From positions 1 to 37,043 of the forward strand of contig CALMZE010000133.1 of the NCBI GenBank assembly GCA_937870585.1: DNA of 37,043 bases. Direction: 5' to 3'. Of this stretch, positions 6,306 to 14,330 are shown piece by piece. Source of the stretch: an uncultured Sphingomonadales bacterium. GTDB taxonomy: Bacteria > Pseudomonadota > Alphaproteobacteria > Sphingomonadales > Sphingomonadaceae. Numbering within the stretch: position 1 is the first letter of the stretch; each line of letters begins with the position of its first letter. The notes beneath the pieces are model-generated. The model was not told where the DNA came from. It searched no databases and saw only the letters and a program-made list of their open reading frames with translations. A program made the translations under genes and the position numbers.

Positions 6306-7372
6306 GCGCGCCCGATATTCGTATGCCCGGTGATGTGACGGCTGATTGGCTGTCCGCCGTGCTCGCCCAAGGGGGTGTCGATGCGCAGGTGAGCGGTTTT
6401 ACCGCCAAGGCGGTGGGCGCGGGGATGATCGGCGACAGCGTGCGCTTCACGCTCGATTATGCGCGCGCCGGGGCGGATGCGCCGCGCTCGATCGTCGGGA
6501 AATTCCCCTCGGCGGGCGAGGAGAGCCGCAATGCGGGCGTGTCGCTCGGCAATTACATGCGCGAAGTGCGGTTTTACCAGCATCTTGCCAAGACCGCGCT
6601 GATCCGCACACCCTTTTGCTATTTCACCGATGTTGATCCGGTCAGCCATGATTTCGTGCTGATGATGGAAGATCTGAACCCGGCCCGGCAGGGGGACCAG
6701 CTGGCCGGGGCCTCGATCGCGGATGCCCGGTCTGTTGTAGAGGAAGCGGCAAAGCTCCATGCCTCACACTGGCAGGATGATGCGCTGTTTGCCTATGACT
6801 GGCTCAATGCGACGGATGGCGATGGCCCGTCGTTCGACGTGAATGAGATCATTGCGCTGTGGGAGGGCTTCCGCGCCCGCTACGGCGAACGTGTGACGCC
6901 TGATGCGGCGAAGATCGGTGATGCGCTGTGTGCCAACTGGCTGAAATATGATCATGTCGATGGGCCGCGCGGCCTGAACCATGCCGATTTCCGGCCTGAT
7001 AACATGATGTTCAAGGACGCGCCCGAAGGTCCGCAGATGGTGATGCTCGATTGGCAATCGGTCGGCTATGGCAATCCGGCGACAGACGTGGCCTATTTCC
7101 TCGCCGGGGCCATCACGCCTCAGGAACGCACAGAGCATGGCGCGGCGTTGCTGTCTCATTATCATGACACGATGGGCCGTCATGGCGTGTCCTATGACTC
7201 CGCCCATTTCGAGCGCCACTTTGCGCGCGGCAGCTTCCAGCTGTTCCTCACCGCCTTCTTTGCCGCCATGCTGGTGACGCAGACGCCGCGCGGCGACGAC
7301 ATGTTCTTCCGCATGGCCAATGGCGCGGTCGATCAGATTCTTGATACCGGAGCGATGGCGCTTCTCGATTGA
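6302..7372 (+). CDS. Aminoglycoside-phosphotransferase-fold kinase, ecdysteroid-kinase-like (EcKL/CHK)
   Basis: A 356-residue kinase-fold protein. The catalytic loop reads GLNHADFRPDNMMF, where H-x-D-x-x-x-x-N carries the catalytic Asp and metal-binding Asn. The second metal site is MLDWQSVGYG (around residues 248-257), followed by DVAYFLAG. An N-terminal lobe with IVGKFPS supplies the nucleotide lysine. This is the EcKL/CHK branch of the aminoglycoside phosphotransferase superfamily, common in sphingomonad steroid- and aromatic-degradation regions. The phosphorylated substrate is not predictable. Translationally coupled to the SnoaL-like gene. Confidence 0.8.
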   Translation: MSAPDIRMPGDVTADWLSAVLAQGGVDAQVSGFTAKAVGAGMIGDSVRFTLDYARAGADAPRSIVGKFPSAGEESRNAGVSLGNYMREVRFYQHLAKTALIRTPFCYFTDVDPVSHDFVLMMEDLNPARQGDQLAGASIADARSVVEEAAKLHASHWQDDALFAYDWLNATDGDGPSFDVNEIIALWEGFRARYGERVTPDAAKIGDALCANWLKYDHVDGPRGLNHADFRPDNMMFKDAPEGPQMVMLDWQSVGYGNPATDVAYFLAGAITPQERTEHGAALLSHYHDTMGRHGVSYDSAHFERHFARGSFQLFLTAFFAAMLVTQTPRGDDMFFRMANGAVDQILDTGAMALLD

Positions 7373-7375
7373 TCT

Positions 7376-7430
7376 CAATCCAGACAGCGCCATCGCTGGA
7401 TCGCTTTGCTCCGCTCGCAATGATGATATG
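7376..7430. repeat. Probable dispersed intergenic palindromic repeat
   Basis: Directly after the kinase stop lies AATCCAG...CTGGATCGC followed by GCTTTGCTCCGCTCGCAATG. Read on the minus strand this begins CATTGCGAGCGGAGCAAAGC, a form I recognise as a dispersed repeat type in alphaproteobacterial intergenic DNA. ATCCAG and CTGGAT can pair as a stem. Only one copy is in the window, so the repeat status cannot be shown from this sequence alone. Confidence 0.4.
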
Positions 7431-7796
7431 GGTTCATGCCCGTGAGACTTGGTATTGATCCATGAAATGAAGCGGCATGGTCGCGTATCGCAGATTGCCT
7501 TCAATTTCGTCGCGACACCCGAAACCTGAACATTCACGACGCGATGGAGCGACGATGGAGATCCAAGTCGGATTTCACTATTGCCCGACCCGGCCCTCAC
7601 ATGAGGGGGCAAGCAGTTACGTGCGTCACGGTAGCATAATTGAATGAATTATATCACTTTTACTACAATGATTGGCCCAGGTCTCTTGATTGACACACAT
7701 TTGCGTTTCCCTTTTTGAGCATCTCAAGAATTCATTTTTTGCGTTGACACAATTCGCAAACGGACACAGATGCCGGTTTATGGGAGCAAATCAATA
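7431..7796 (+). promoter_or_regulatory. AT-rich regulatory region before the asnB-wecB-wecC cassette
   Basis: No credible gene is seen in these 366 bases. Short inverted repeats are dense: CCCTC/GAGGG (7594-7607), ATAATT-gaatg-AATTAT (7636-7652), TTGAG-cat-CTCAA (7715-7727), and TTTGCG/CGCAAA (7738-7743, 7755-7760) flanking a TTGACA box. TTGACACA occurs twice, at 7690-7697 and 7744-7751, each near a TTTGCG/CGCAAA element. TTGACA at 7744-7749 is a plausible -35; no good -10 is evident. GC content drops clearly between about 7630 and 7760. Confidence 0.5.
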
Positions 7797-9659
7797 ATGT
7801 GTGGCATTCTGGGTTGTTTGCTGGATGCGCGCGCGTCGATGAACAAGGGCCACCTTGCCACAGCGATGGGGCAGATGGAGCATCGCGGCCCTGATGGTGA
7901 AGGCGTAGAGGAACTTGTTACGCCTGCTGGCCAAACGCTTGTCTTGGGCCATAAGCGCTTGTCGATCATCGATTTGGCCGGCGGGGTTCAGCCCTTCTGG
8001 AGCCATGATCGGCGATTTGTCTGCACCTTCAATGGTGAAATTTACAACTATATCGAACTTCGTGAGGAACTGGTCGCACGCGGCGTGCCGTTTACGTCGC
8101 ATTCAGACACTGAGGTTCTGATTGAGGCCATTCGCGCGTGGGGCGACGCAGCACTCAGCCGCTTCAGAGGTATGTTTGCCTTTGCACTATATGATACGCT
8201 GAACGATGATTTGCTGCTGGCGCGTGATCCGTTTGGAAAAAAGCCCCTGTTTTTGGCTCACACAGAAAGTGGCCTGTTCTTCGCCTCCGAAATTGCACCG
8301 CTTCTTACGCTCAGTGCGATCCCGGTTGAATTTGATCATTCCGAATTTGCCGGGTTCTTGCGTCGGCGATACGTTTATTCGCCCAAGACCATGTTCAAAG
8401 GTGTTGAAAAACTACCGTCTGGCCACGGGCTTCGTGTTCGGGGCGGGCAGGTTGAACAATGGCCCTATTATGTGTTGCCTTTCATCCAGAACAAGCCTGT
8501 TGCGCAGGACTATCGTGGCGCAGTGCGCGAATTTTCGCGCATTCTCGATGAGGCCGTCCATATTCGTATGCGAAGCGACGTGCCCTTTGGTGCCTATTTG
8601 TCGGGTGGGCTTGATTCCTCGGTGATTGTCGCGCTGATGACACAGCACAGCAACAAGCCGGTGGCTACTTTTGCTGTCGGATTTGATGATACCGAATTTT
8701 CCGAGCTGGATTACGCGGCGGAAGTGTCTTCGGCCCTCAAAACGGCTCACACCGAGCTGAAGATTTCCCCGGACATGTTCGTTGAGTGCTGGGAAAATGC
8801 AGTTTCCAAACGAGGCGCGCCGGTCTCGCAGTCATCGGATATTCCGATTTTGCTGCTGTCTGAGCGCGCGGGTCAGGATGTCAAGGTTGTGCTGACCGGC
8901 GAGGGCGCCGACGAACTGCTGGGCGGCTATCCTAAATATCGCGCTGAAGCCTGGGTCTCCCTTTACCAGAACTGGATTCCGTCCTGGCTGCACAGGGCCG
9001 TGGTCCGGCCAGTTGGCGCGAGACTTCCCTACCAGTATGATCGCATCAAGACGATGTTTGCGGCATTGGAAGAGCGCGATATCGCGCGTCGGGCAGACGC
9101 CTGGTTTGGCAGCATGGATGAAAATGAGATTCGTCGGCTCGTTCCAGAATCCGTTGTGAATCCCTTTGCTATAGACCCTGCATGGAAGGGTATGTCTTCG
9201 GCGCGTCAGCTTCAGATCATGGATCAACTCCATTGGCTTCCAGACAATCTTCTGGAGCGAGGAGACCGGATGTTGATGGCTGCTTCAGTTGAAGGGCGGA
9301 TGCCCTTCATGGATACTGAACTGGCAGCGTTTGTATCGCGATTACCCGAATCCTACTATCTGGGCGGTAAAGGCGGAAAGCGCATCTTGCGAGACGCGGC
9401 TGCGCAGTGGATCGATCACAAGAGCATTGTTCGGCCCAAGAACGGGTTCAAGGTCCCGTTCGGTGATTGGCTCCACGGCCCTTTGCGTGACCGCCTGAAG
9501 GATCTTCTGCTCAGCGATCAATCCGTTTGTGCCCGGATTATGGACAAGGCGATGATCAACGTCTTTGTCTCTGACCATCTGGAACGCCGCAGCAACCGCG
9601 AAAAGGCGCTATGGTCCCTCATGAACTTCGAGATTTTTGCTCGCCAGGCTGGTTTCTGA
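7797..9659 (+). CDS. asnB: Asparagine synthase (glutamine-hydrolysing)-type amidotransferase
   Basis: A 620-residue two-domain enzyme. The N-terminal class II glutaminase domain begins MCGILG, so Cys2 becomes the nucleophile after Met removal; this fixes the start at 7797 (GGGAG about 11 bases upstream) instead of 7770. RLSIIDLAGG and FNGEIYNY are glutaminase motifs. The C-terminal synthetase domain carries the PP-loop SGGLDSS near residues 268-274 and TGEGADELLGGYPKYR. It transfers ammonia from glutamine to a carboxyl group activated as acyl-AMP. Sited directly before wecB and wecC, it may amidate a sugar uronic acid instead of aspartate, as AsnB-like proteins do in O-antigen clusters; that is inference. 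The gene is visibly AT-richer than its neighbours. Confidence 0.85.
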   Translation: MCGILGCLLDARASMNKGHLATAMGQMEHRGPDGEGVEELVTPAGQTLVLGHKRLSIIDLAGGVQPFWSHDRRFVCTFNGEIYNYIELREELVARGVPFTSHSDTEVLIEAIRAWGDAALSRFRGMFAFALYDTLNDDLLLARDPFGKKPLFLAHTESGLFFASEIAPLLTLSAIPVEFDHSEFAGFLRRRYVYSPKTMFKGVEKLPSGHGLRVRGGQVEQWPYYVLPFIQNKPVAQDYRGAVREFSRILDEAVHIRMRSDVPFGAYLSGGLDSSVIVALMTQHSNKPVATFAVGFDDTEFSELDYAAEVSSALKTAHTELKISPDMFVECWENAVSKRGAPVSQSSDIPILLLSERAGQDVKVVLTGEGADELLGGYPKYRAEAWVSLYQNWIPSWLHRAVVRPVGARLPYQYDRIKTMFAALEERDIARRADAWFGSMDENEIRRLVPESVVNPFAIDPAWKGMSSARQLQIMDQLHWLPDNLLERGDRMLMAASVEGRMPFMDTELAAFVSRLPESYYLGGKGGKRILRDAAAQWIDHKSIVRPKNGFKVPFGDWLHGPLRDRLKDLLLSDQSVCARIMDKAMINVFVSDHLERRSNREKALWSLMNFEIFARQAGF

Positions 9660-9833
9660 CGCGGGGCAAAAGGGGGGCGGCCGCAGCATGGCGCAGGACC
9701 GACCTTGCAGGCGGAAATTTACTGATTCCGTGGCTTGGCAGATGTGAGCCAAGGCTCTAGTCCAGCCGGGACCGTCCGAATTTTTCGAAAAGCGGTTTTG
9801 CTTCCCGCAGAAGATGGAGTAAGTGCGCGCGCT

Positions 9834-10973
9834 ATGTCTCTGATTTCTCAAGGCCGACGCCGTGTCGTGACTGTGTTTGGCACGCGTCCGGAGGCGATCA
9901 AGATGTTCCCCGTGGTCCATGCTCTTCAGCAGGAGACCGGGCTGGAAACGCTGGTATGTGTAACAGCGCAACATCGTGAAATTCTCGATCAAGTCCTTCA
10001 GATTGCACAGATCGTTCCTGATTTCGATCTGAACGTCATGCAGCCCAACCAGTCGCTCGATACTCTTCTGGCGAGCCTCGTGACAGGTCTGGGCCAGACT
10101 TTTGATCAGATTAAGCCGCACCGAATTCTGGTTCATGGCGACACACTGACAACGATGGCCGCCACACTTGCGGCTTATTTCAGGAAGATTCCGGTGGGGC
10201 ATGTCGAAGCTGGCTTACGCAGTGGAGATATTTATCAGCCCTGGCCAGAAGAAGTGAATCGCAAGGTGACGGGCGTGATTGCAGACATGCATTTTGCCCC
10301 GACTGCAACGGCGGCGCGAGCGCTCCTTGCAGAAAATGTGCCCGAAAGTGCGATCCACATCACCGGCAACACGGTCATTGACGCCCTGTTGGCCACGCAA
10401 CAGCGCATCCGCCAGCAGCCTGCTTTGGCGCAAGCCCTTGATCCACTCATGGCAAAGTTAGCGGGCAAGCGCATTGTGGCCGTCACTTCGCACCGCCGTG
10501 AGAATTTCGGCGATGGGATGGAGGCTATCGCGCAATCAATCGCTACCATTTCTGAGCGCGAGGATGTCGCGATCATCTTTCCTGTTCACCCCAATCCCAA
10601 CGTCCGTGGGGTAATGGCAGAGCGGCTTGGGCATCGTCCCAATGTCTACTTGATCGATCCGCTAGATTATCCCAATTTCGTGCGACTGCTCGATTTGTGC
10701 GAACTTGTCTTGACGGACAGTGGTGGCGTTCAGGAAGAAGCCCCCTCGCTTGGCAAGCCCGTGCTCGTCATGCGCGAAACGACCGAACGCCCTGAAGGCG
10801 TTGAAGCGGGGACGGCGCTGCTCGTTGGCACGCAAGCGGATCGCGTCATTTCAAATGTCTTTACCCTGCTGGATGATCGGCAGGCCTACACCGCCATGGC
10901 GCGCGCCCATAATCCGTTTGGCGACGGAACGGCTGCGCGCAAGATTGCAAGGATTGTCGCCAGTGAATGCTGA
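9834..10973 (+). CDS. wecB: UDP-N-acetylglucosamine 2-epimerase (non-hydrolysing)
   Basis: A 379-residue enzyme interconverting UDP-GlcNAc and UDP-ManNAc in the cytoplasm. Family motifs: FGTRPEAIKM (15-24), TAQHRE (44-49), HGD at 101-103 with the catalytic Asp, HVEAGLRSGD with E125, the PEEVNR pair near 138-143, and TSHRREN near 218. The frame opens at 9735 with TTG, but the first 33 codons lack family resemblance; ATG at 9834 gives the standard length and N-terminus. The preceding 174 bases hold no recognisable gene. It overlaps wecC by 11 bases. Confidence 0.93.
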   Translation: MSLISQGRRRVVTVFGTRPEAIKMFPVVHALQQETGLETLVCVTAQHREILDQVLQIAQIVPDFDLNVMQPNQSLDTLLASLVTGLGQTFDQIKPHRILVHGDTLTTMAATLAAYFRKIPVGHVEAGLRSGDIYQPWPEEVNRKVTGVIADMHFAPTATAARALLAENVPESAIHITGNTVIDALLATQQRIRQQPALAQALDPLMAKLAGKRIVAVTSHRRENFGDGMEAIAQSIATISEREDVAIIFPVHPNPNVRGVMAERLGHRPNVYLIDPLDYPNFVRLLDLCELVLTDSGGVQEEAPSLGKPVLVMRETTERPEGVEAGTALLVGTQADRVISNVFTLLDDRQAYTAMARAHNPFGDGTAARKIARIVASEC

Positions 10974-12228
10974 AACCACACAACGTATTTCTGTTATTGG
11001 GCTTGGTTATATTGGGCTTCCCACCGCCGCGCTGATGGCCAGCTCGGGCCGCGTTGTGCAAGGGATGGATGTCAGCCAGACCGTTGTCGATACGATCAAT
11101 GCAGGCGGCGTGCATATTGAAGAGGTTGACCTGGATGAACTAGTCCATCGCGTCGTGTCGGACGGTCATCTGCGTGCTTTTACGACCGTTCAGCCGGCGG
11201 ACGTGTTTGTGATTGCGGTGCCCACGCCAATCCGTGACGATCATTCGCCAGACACAGATTATGTGTTGAAAGCCGCGCGGAACATTGCGCCAGTCCTGGA
11301 AGCGGGAAATCTTGTGATTCTCGAATCCACGTCGCCAGTAGGCACGACAGACGCCATCTGTGCCCTGTTTGCTGAACTGCGCCCTGATCTTGCATTGCCG
11401 GGCCATAGTGACTCTGCTCCCGCAATCAACGTGGCCTACTGCCCGGAGCGTGTGTTGCCCGGTCGCATCCTGATTGAACTTGTGGACAATGATCGCTGCA
11501 TAGGCGGTATTACACCGGCTTGTGCAGCCCGTGCGGCAGCCTTTTATCGCCAGTTCGTGAAGGGTGAGTGTATCGAGACTACGGCACGTGGAGCCGAGAT
11601 GGTCAAGCTCGTCGAGAACAGCTTCCGGGATGTGAACATCGCGTTTGCCAACGAACTCTCCATGGTCTCTGAAACGATGGATGTGGATGTGTGGGAGGTG
11701 ATCCGCCTCGCCAACCGTCACCCCCGCGTCAACATTTTACAGCCGGGTCCCGGAGTGGGGGGGCACTGCATAGCCGTTGATCCATGGTTTATTGTTCATG
11801 GCGATCCGGACAATGCCAACCTGATTCGTACCGCGCGCGAAGTTAATCTGGCAAAAACCGACCGTGTCGTTGAAAAGGCTGCGAAGTTGATCGAGAGTCG
11901 GAGCGATGCACGCGTCGCGTGCCTCGGCTTGGCTTTCAAGCCGAATATCGATGATTTCCGCGAGAGTCCGGCACTTGAAATCGCCCAAAAGCTGGCCGAG
12001 CGCTTCGGAGACCGCATCGAAATTGTGGAGCCGTACGCGCAGGTTCTGCCAAAGGCTATCGCTGCTACGAGCGCACGCCTTATCAGTCTTGAAGCTGCGC
12101 TTGATTGTGCAGACATTTTGATTTTGCTTGTGGATCATGATGAGTTCAAGGCGGTTCCATTGTCTGCGCGTGCCAGCAAGACGGTCTACGATACACGCGG
12201 CGTCTGGACGGACCAGCCATCTATCTAG
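10963..12228 (+). CDS. wecC: UDP-N-acetyl-D-mannosamine dehydrogenase
   Basis: A 421-residue NAD-dependent dehydrogenase that oxidises UDP-ManNAc to UDP-ManNAcA in two steps. It shows the N-terminal Rossmann motif GLGYIGLP (13-20), GAEMVKLVEN with the active-site Lys, the catalytic Cys269 in GVGGHCIAVDP, and the C-terminal domain motif GLAFKPNIDDFRESPA. The start is GTG at 10963 with AAGGA 9 bases upstream, overlapping the wecB stop; this gives the usual family length and avoids 81 codons of overlap with wecB from the longer frame. Together with wecB it makes an activated mannosaminuronic acid for a surface polysaccharide; no glycosyltransferase or polymerase gene lies beside them. Confidence 0.93.
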   Translation: MNAETTQRISVIGLGYIGLPTAALMASSGRVVQGMDVSQTVVDTINAGGVHIEEVDLDELVHRVVSDGHLRAFTTVQPADVFVIAVPTPIRDDHSPDTDYVLKAARNIAPVLEAGNLVILESTSPVGTTDAICALFAELRPDLALPGHSDSAPAINVAYCPERVLPGRILIELVDNDRCIGGITPACAARAAAFYRQFVKGECIETTARGAEMVKLVENSFRDVNIAFANELSMVSETMDVDVWEVIRLANRHPRVNILQPGPGVGGHCIAVDPWFIVHGDPDNANLIRTAREVNLAKTDRVVEKAAKLIESRSDARVACLGLAFKPNIDDFRESPALEIAQKLAERFGDRIEIVEPYAQVLPKAIAATSARLISLEAALDCADILILLVDHDEFKAVPLSARASKTVYDTRGVWTDQPSI

Positions 12229-12268
12229 GGAGCCCGAGCGCGGGTTGGTCCTTGAAGTCGTTTTTTGG

Positions 12269-12303
12269 TCTTCCCGTCGAGCCATAGAGTGACGACGAGA
12301 AGA
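12269..12303. repeat. Imperfect inverted repeat between wecC and the tetR gene
   Basis: TCTTCCCGTCG (12269-12279) and CGACGAGAAGA (12293-12303) pair with one mismatch around a 13-base loop. The T run (12261-12266) lies on the 5' side for plus-strand transcripts, and no T run follows on the minus strand, so it is not a standard terminator for either convergent gene. Function unknown. Confidence 0.4.
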
Positions 12304-12362
12304 CAATGACGTGTTGGCTTCTCTCTGCTCTGACTTGGCCTCCGCGCCCGCTGTCCTGTTGG

Positions 12363-13007
12363 CTAACCGGGCGTTTGCCCGCCATACCGCGCCTTGAACC
12401 CGTCAAACAGCACGCGCAGGCTTTCCACAAAAACGGCCTCGTCATTGGGCGCTTTGGCCAGTGCATCGGCGAGGCGTGGGTAGCGGGCAGCGTCGAAGAT
12501 GGGCATGGCGGGGCTGTGATGGGCCTCTGCCGCTGCGGCGAAAAGCGACGCGCCATAGGTGAGCTTTTCGATCGATTCGAGGATCGCGGCGTGCGTTCCT
12601 GCCGGATAGGGGCACTCCCTCAGCGTGGTTTCATACGCGCCGAGCATCAGGCTGCGCGGGAAGAAGCGGAGCATCAGCGGGGCGGCGTTGCAGTGGCGCA
12701 GGATGACGCGGCGGGTGGCCACGGCGAGTTCCACGGCATGTTCTTCCCAATCGCTCGTTTCGCGCGATTGCTCGCCCACTTCGCGCAGCATCGCCCGCGC
12801 AACGAGTTGCAGCAGCTCGTCCTTGTCCTTGAAGTGATAATAAAGCGAGGGGGCCGTGACAGACATGGCGCGGGCAACCGCCTGCACGCTCAGCGCATCA
12901 AGCCCTTCCCTGTCCACCAGTTCGATCGCGGCGGCGATGGCCGCATCCTTGGTGATCAGCGGCTTGAGCGGACGCCCCGGCTTGGTCCGTGGTTTCGATC
13001 CTGCCAT
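12363..13007 (-). CDS. TetR/AcrR-family transcriptional regulator
   Basis: A 214-residue one-component repressor. The N-terminal helix-turn-helix domain covers about residues 18-65: AAIAAAIELVDREGLDALSV, then VARAMSVTAPSLYYHFKDKD, the classic TetR recognition-helix ending. The C-terminal ligand-binding half is unassigned. The N-terminal tail is rich in Lys/Arg/Pro. It lies 19 bases downstream of the first acyl-CoA dehydrogenase gene on the same strand, so it probably controls that gene and its divergent partner, sensing an acyl-CoA or related metabolite. A palindrome at 14277-14290 is a candidate binding site. Confidence 0.88.
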   Translation of the reverse strand: MAGSKPRTKPGRPLKPLITKDAAIAAAIELVDREGLDALSVQAVARAMSVTAPSLYYHFKDKDELLQLVARAMLREVGEQSRETSDWEEHAVELAVATRRVILRHCNAAPLMLRFFPRSLMLGAYETTLRECPYPAGTHAAILESIEKLTYGASLFAAAAEAHHSPAMPIFDAARYPRLADALAKAPNDEAVFVESLRVLFDGFKARYGGQTPG

Positions 13008-13026
13008 GGTTCACGCACACCCCTGT

Positions 13027-14238
13027 TCATAGCCCCAGCCCGGCTTTGGCAATGATGTTCCGCTGGATCTCATTCGATCCGGCATAGATCGAGCCGGCCC
13101 TGTCATTCAGATATTTGAGCGGCGCGATGGCCGCTGCACGGGGGCCATAAAACGGGCCGGTCGGTTGGGCAAGTTGGTTCGGGCCGCCGCTCATCCCGGC
13201 CTGAGGCTGAAAGGCCGCGCCATAGGGTCCAGCGGCTTCGAGCGCGAGTTCGGTGATGTGCTGGCTGAGCTCTGTGCCCATCACTTTCATGATCGAGCCC
13301 GACAGGCCTGGCCGCCCGCCCTTGGCCGCAGTAGCCATCGCCTGAAATTCATAGGTTTCGAGCACATCGAGCCGGATTTGCGCAGCGGCAACGCGCCGGG
13401 CAAAGCCGGGATCTGCCATGAACGGTCCAGCGAGTTCGCGCACCCGTTCCAGCCGCACTTGCAACTCGGGCGCATAGGCGCTGCCGCCGCGTTCAAACTC
13501 AAGCAGATATTTGGCAACCGTCCAGCCATCATCAATCGCGCCAACCACATTGGCCACAGGCACTCGCACCGAATCGAAGAAAATCTGGTTCTGGATATGC
13601 TCGCCCGATGTCATGATGATCGGACGGACGGTGATGCCCGGCGTATCCATGGGAATCAGCACGAAGGTGATGCCCTGCTGCGGACGGGCATGGATTGAGG
13701 TGCGGACGAGGCAGAAGATCCAGTTCGCCATATTGGCATGGGTCGTCCAGATCTTGGTGCCGGTGCAGATGAAATCATCACCATCGCGCACCGCGCTCAT
13801 TTTTAGCGGAGCCAGATCAGAGCCTGCATGCGGTTCGGAATAGCCCTGACACCAGAAGTCCTCGCCTGAAAGCATCCTTGGCAGAAAATAATCCTTCTGC
13901 GCGTCCGTTCCATGCCCCAGCAGCGCAGGCGCACACATCGCAATTCCCATGGGAGAAACCGGCGGTGCGCCAGCGCGCACGCGTTCCCGCGCAAAGATGT
14001 AACGCTGCGTCACACTCCATTCCGCCCCACCATAACGCTTTGGCCAGCTTGGCGCCGCCCAGCCGCGCGCATGTAATTTTTTCTGCCAGGCGAGCGACAG
14101 CTCATGATCGCCATAGACGCTGGTCAGCCAGCGCCCGGCTTCACGGATTTCAGGGGTGAGTTCCGCATCCAGAAAGGCGCGAACTTCATCGGAAAAGGCC
14201 TTGTCGGCATCGGTCCAGAGCATATCCATAAAGAGCAT
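13027..14238 (-). CDS. Acyl-CoA dehydrogenase family protein (first of a divergent pair)
   Basis: A 403-residue (or 400/398 if the Met at 14229 or 14223 is used) flavoprotein that introduces an alpha,beta double bond into an acyl-CoA, passing electrons to ETF. Characteristic stretches are WCQGYSEPHAGSDLA, TGTKIWTTHA in the middle beta domain, and the C-terminal SIYAGSNEIQRNIIAK. The position of the C-terminal catalytic Glu of short/medium-chain enzymes is Ala here (YAG rather than YEG), as in enzymes that carry their base elsewhere or act as one half of a heteromer. The opposite-facing partner gene at 14331 supports a heteromeric enzyme like those of bacterial steroid side-chain degradation. 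Confidence 0.85.
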   Translation of the reverse strand: MLFMDMLWTDADKAFSDEVRAFLDAELTPEIREAGRWLTSVYGDHELSLAWQKKLHARGWAAPSWPKRYGGAEWSVTQRYIFARERVRAGAPPVSPMGIAMCAPALLGHGTDAQKDYFLPRMLSGEDFWCQGYSEPHAGSDLAPLKMSAVRDGDDFICTGTKIWTTHANMANWIFCLVRTSIHARPQQGITFVLIPMDTPGITVRPIIMTSGEHIQNQIFFDSVRVPVANVVGAIDDGWTVAKYLLEFERGGSAYAPELQVRLERVRELAGPFMADPGFARRVAAAQIRLDVLETYEFQAMATAAKGGRPGLSGSIMKVMGTELSQHITELALEAAGPYGAAFQPQAGMSGGPNQLAQPTGPFYGPRAAAIAPLKYLNDRAGSIYAGSNEIQRNIIAKAGLGL

Positions 14239-14261
14239 ACCAGCATCATCGCAGGGCCGCT

Positions 14262-14298
14262 GTCAATATTCTTATACCATTTGATAATGGGGTTGACG
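14262..14298. promoter_or_regulatory. Divergent promoter region with candidate TetR operator
   Basis: CCATT (14277-14281), spacer TGAT, AATGG (14286-14290) is a perfect short palindrome midway between the two acyl-CoA dehydrogenase genes. TTGACG on the plus strand (14293-14298) and TTGACA on the minus strand (14267-14262) flank it on opposite sides as possible -35 boxes. The local tetR gene is the natural candidate regulator. Confidence 0.4.
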
Positions 14299-14330
14299 TG
14301 TGCGCGGTTCGTGCAAAAAGGGGGAATTAC

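Noticed and set aside
12269-12303. Hairpin after wecC considered as its terminator
   Set aside because: The T run is on the wrong side of the stem for plus-strand transcription and no T run follows on the minus strand; kept only as an inverted repeat.
12306-13055. A 249-codon plus-strand frame opposite the tetR gene
   Set aside because: The minus-strand product has a canonical TetR HTH; the plus-strand translation is a His/Gly/Arg-rich shadow.
13027-14238. Acyl-CoA dehydrogenase dismissed as inactive because the C-terminal Glu is replaced by Ala
   Set aside because: Several acyl-CoA dehydrogenase groups carry the catalytic base at another position, so loss of activity cannot be concluded.
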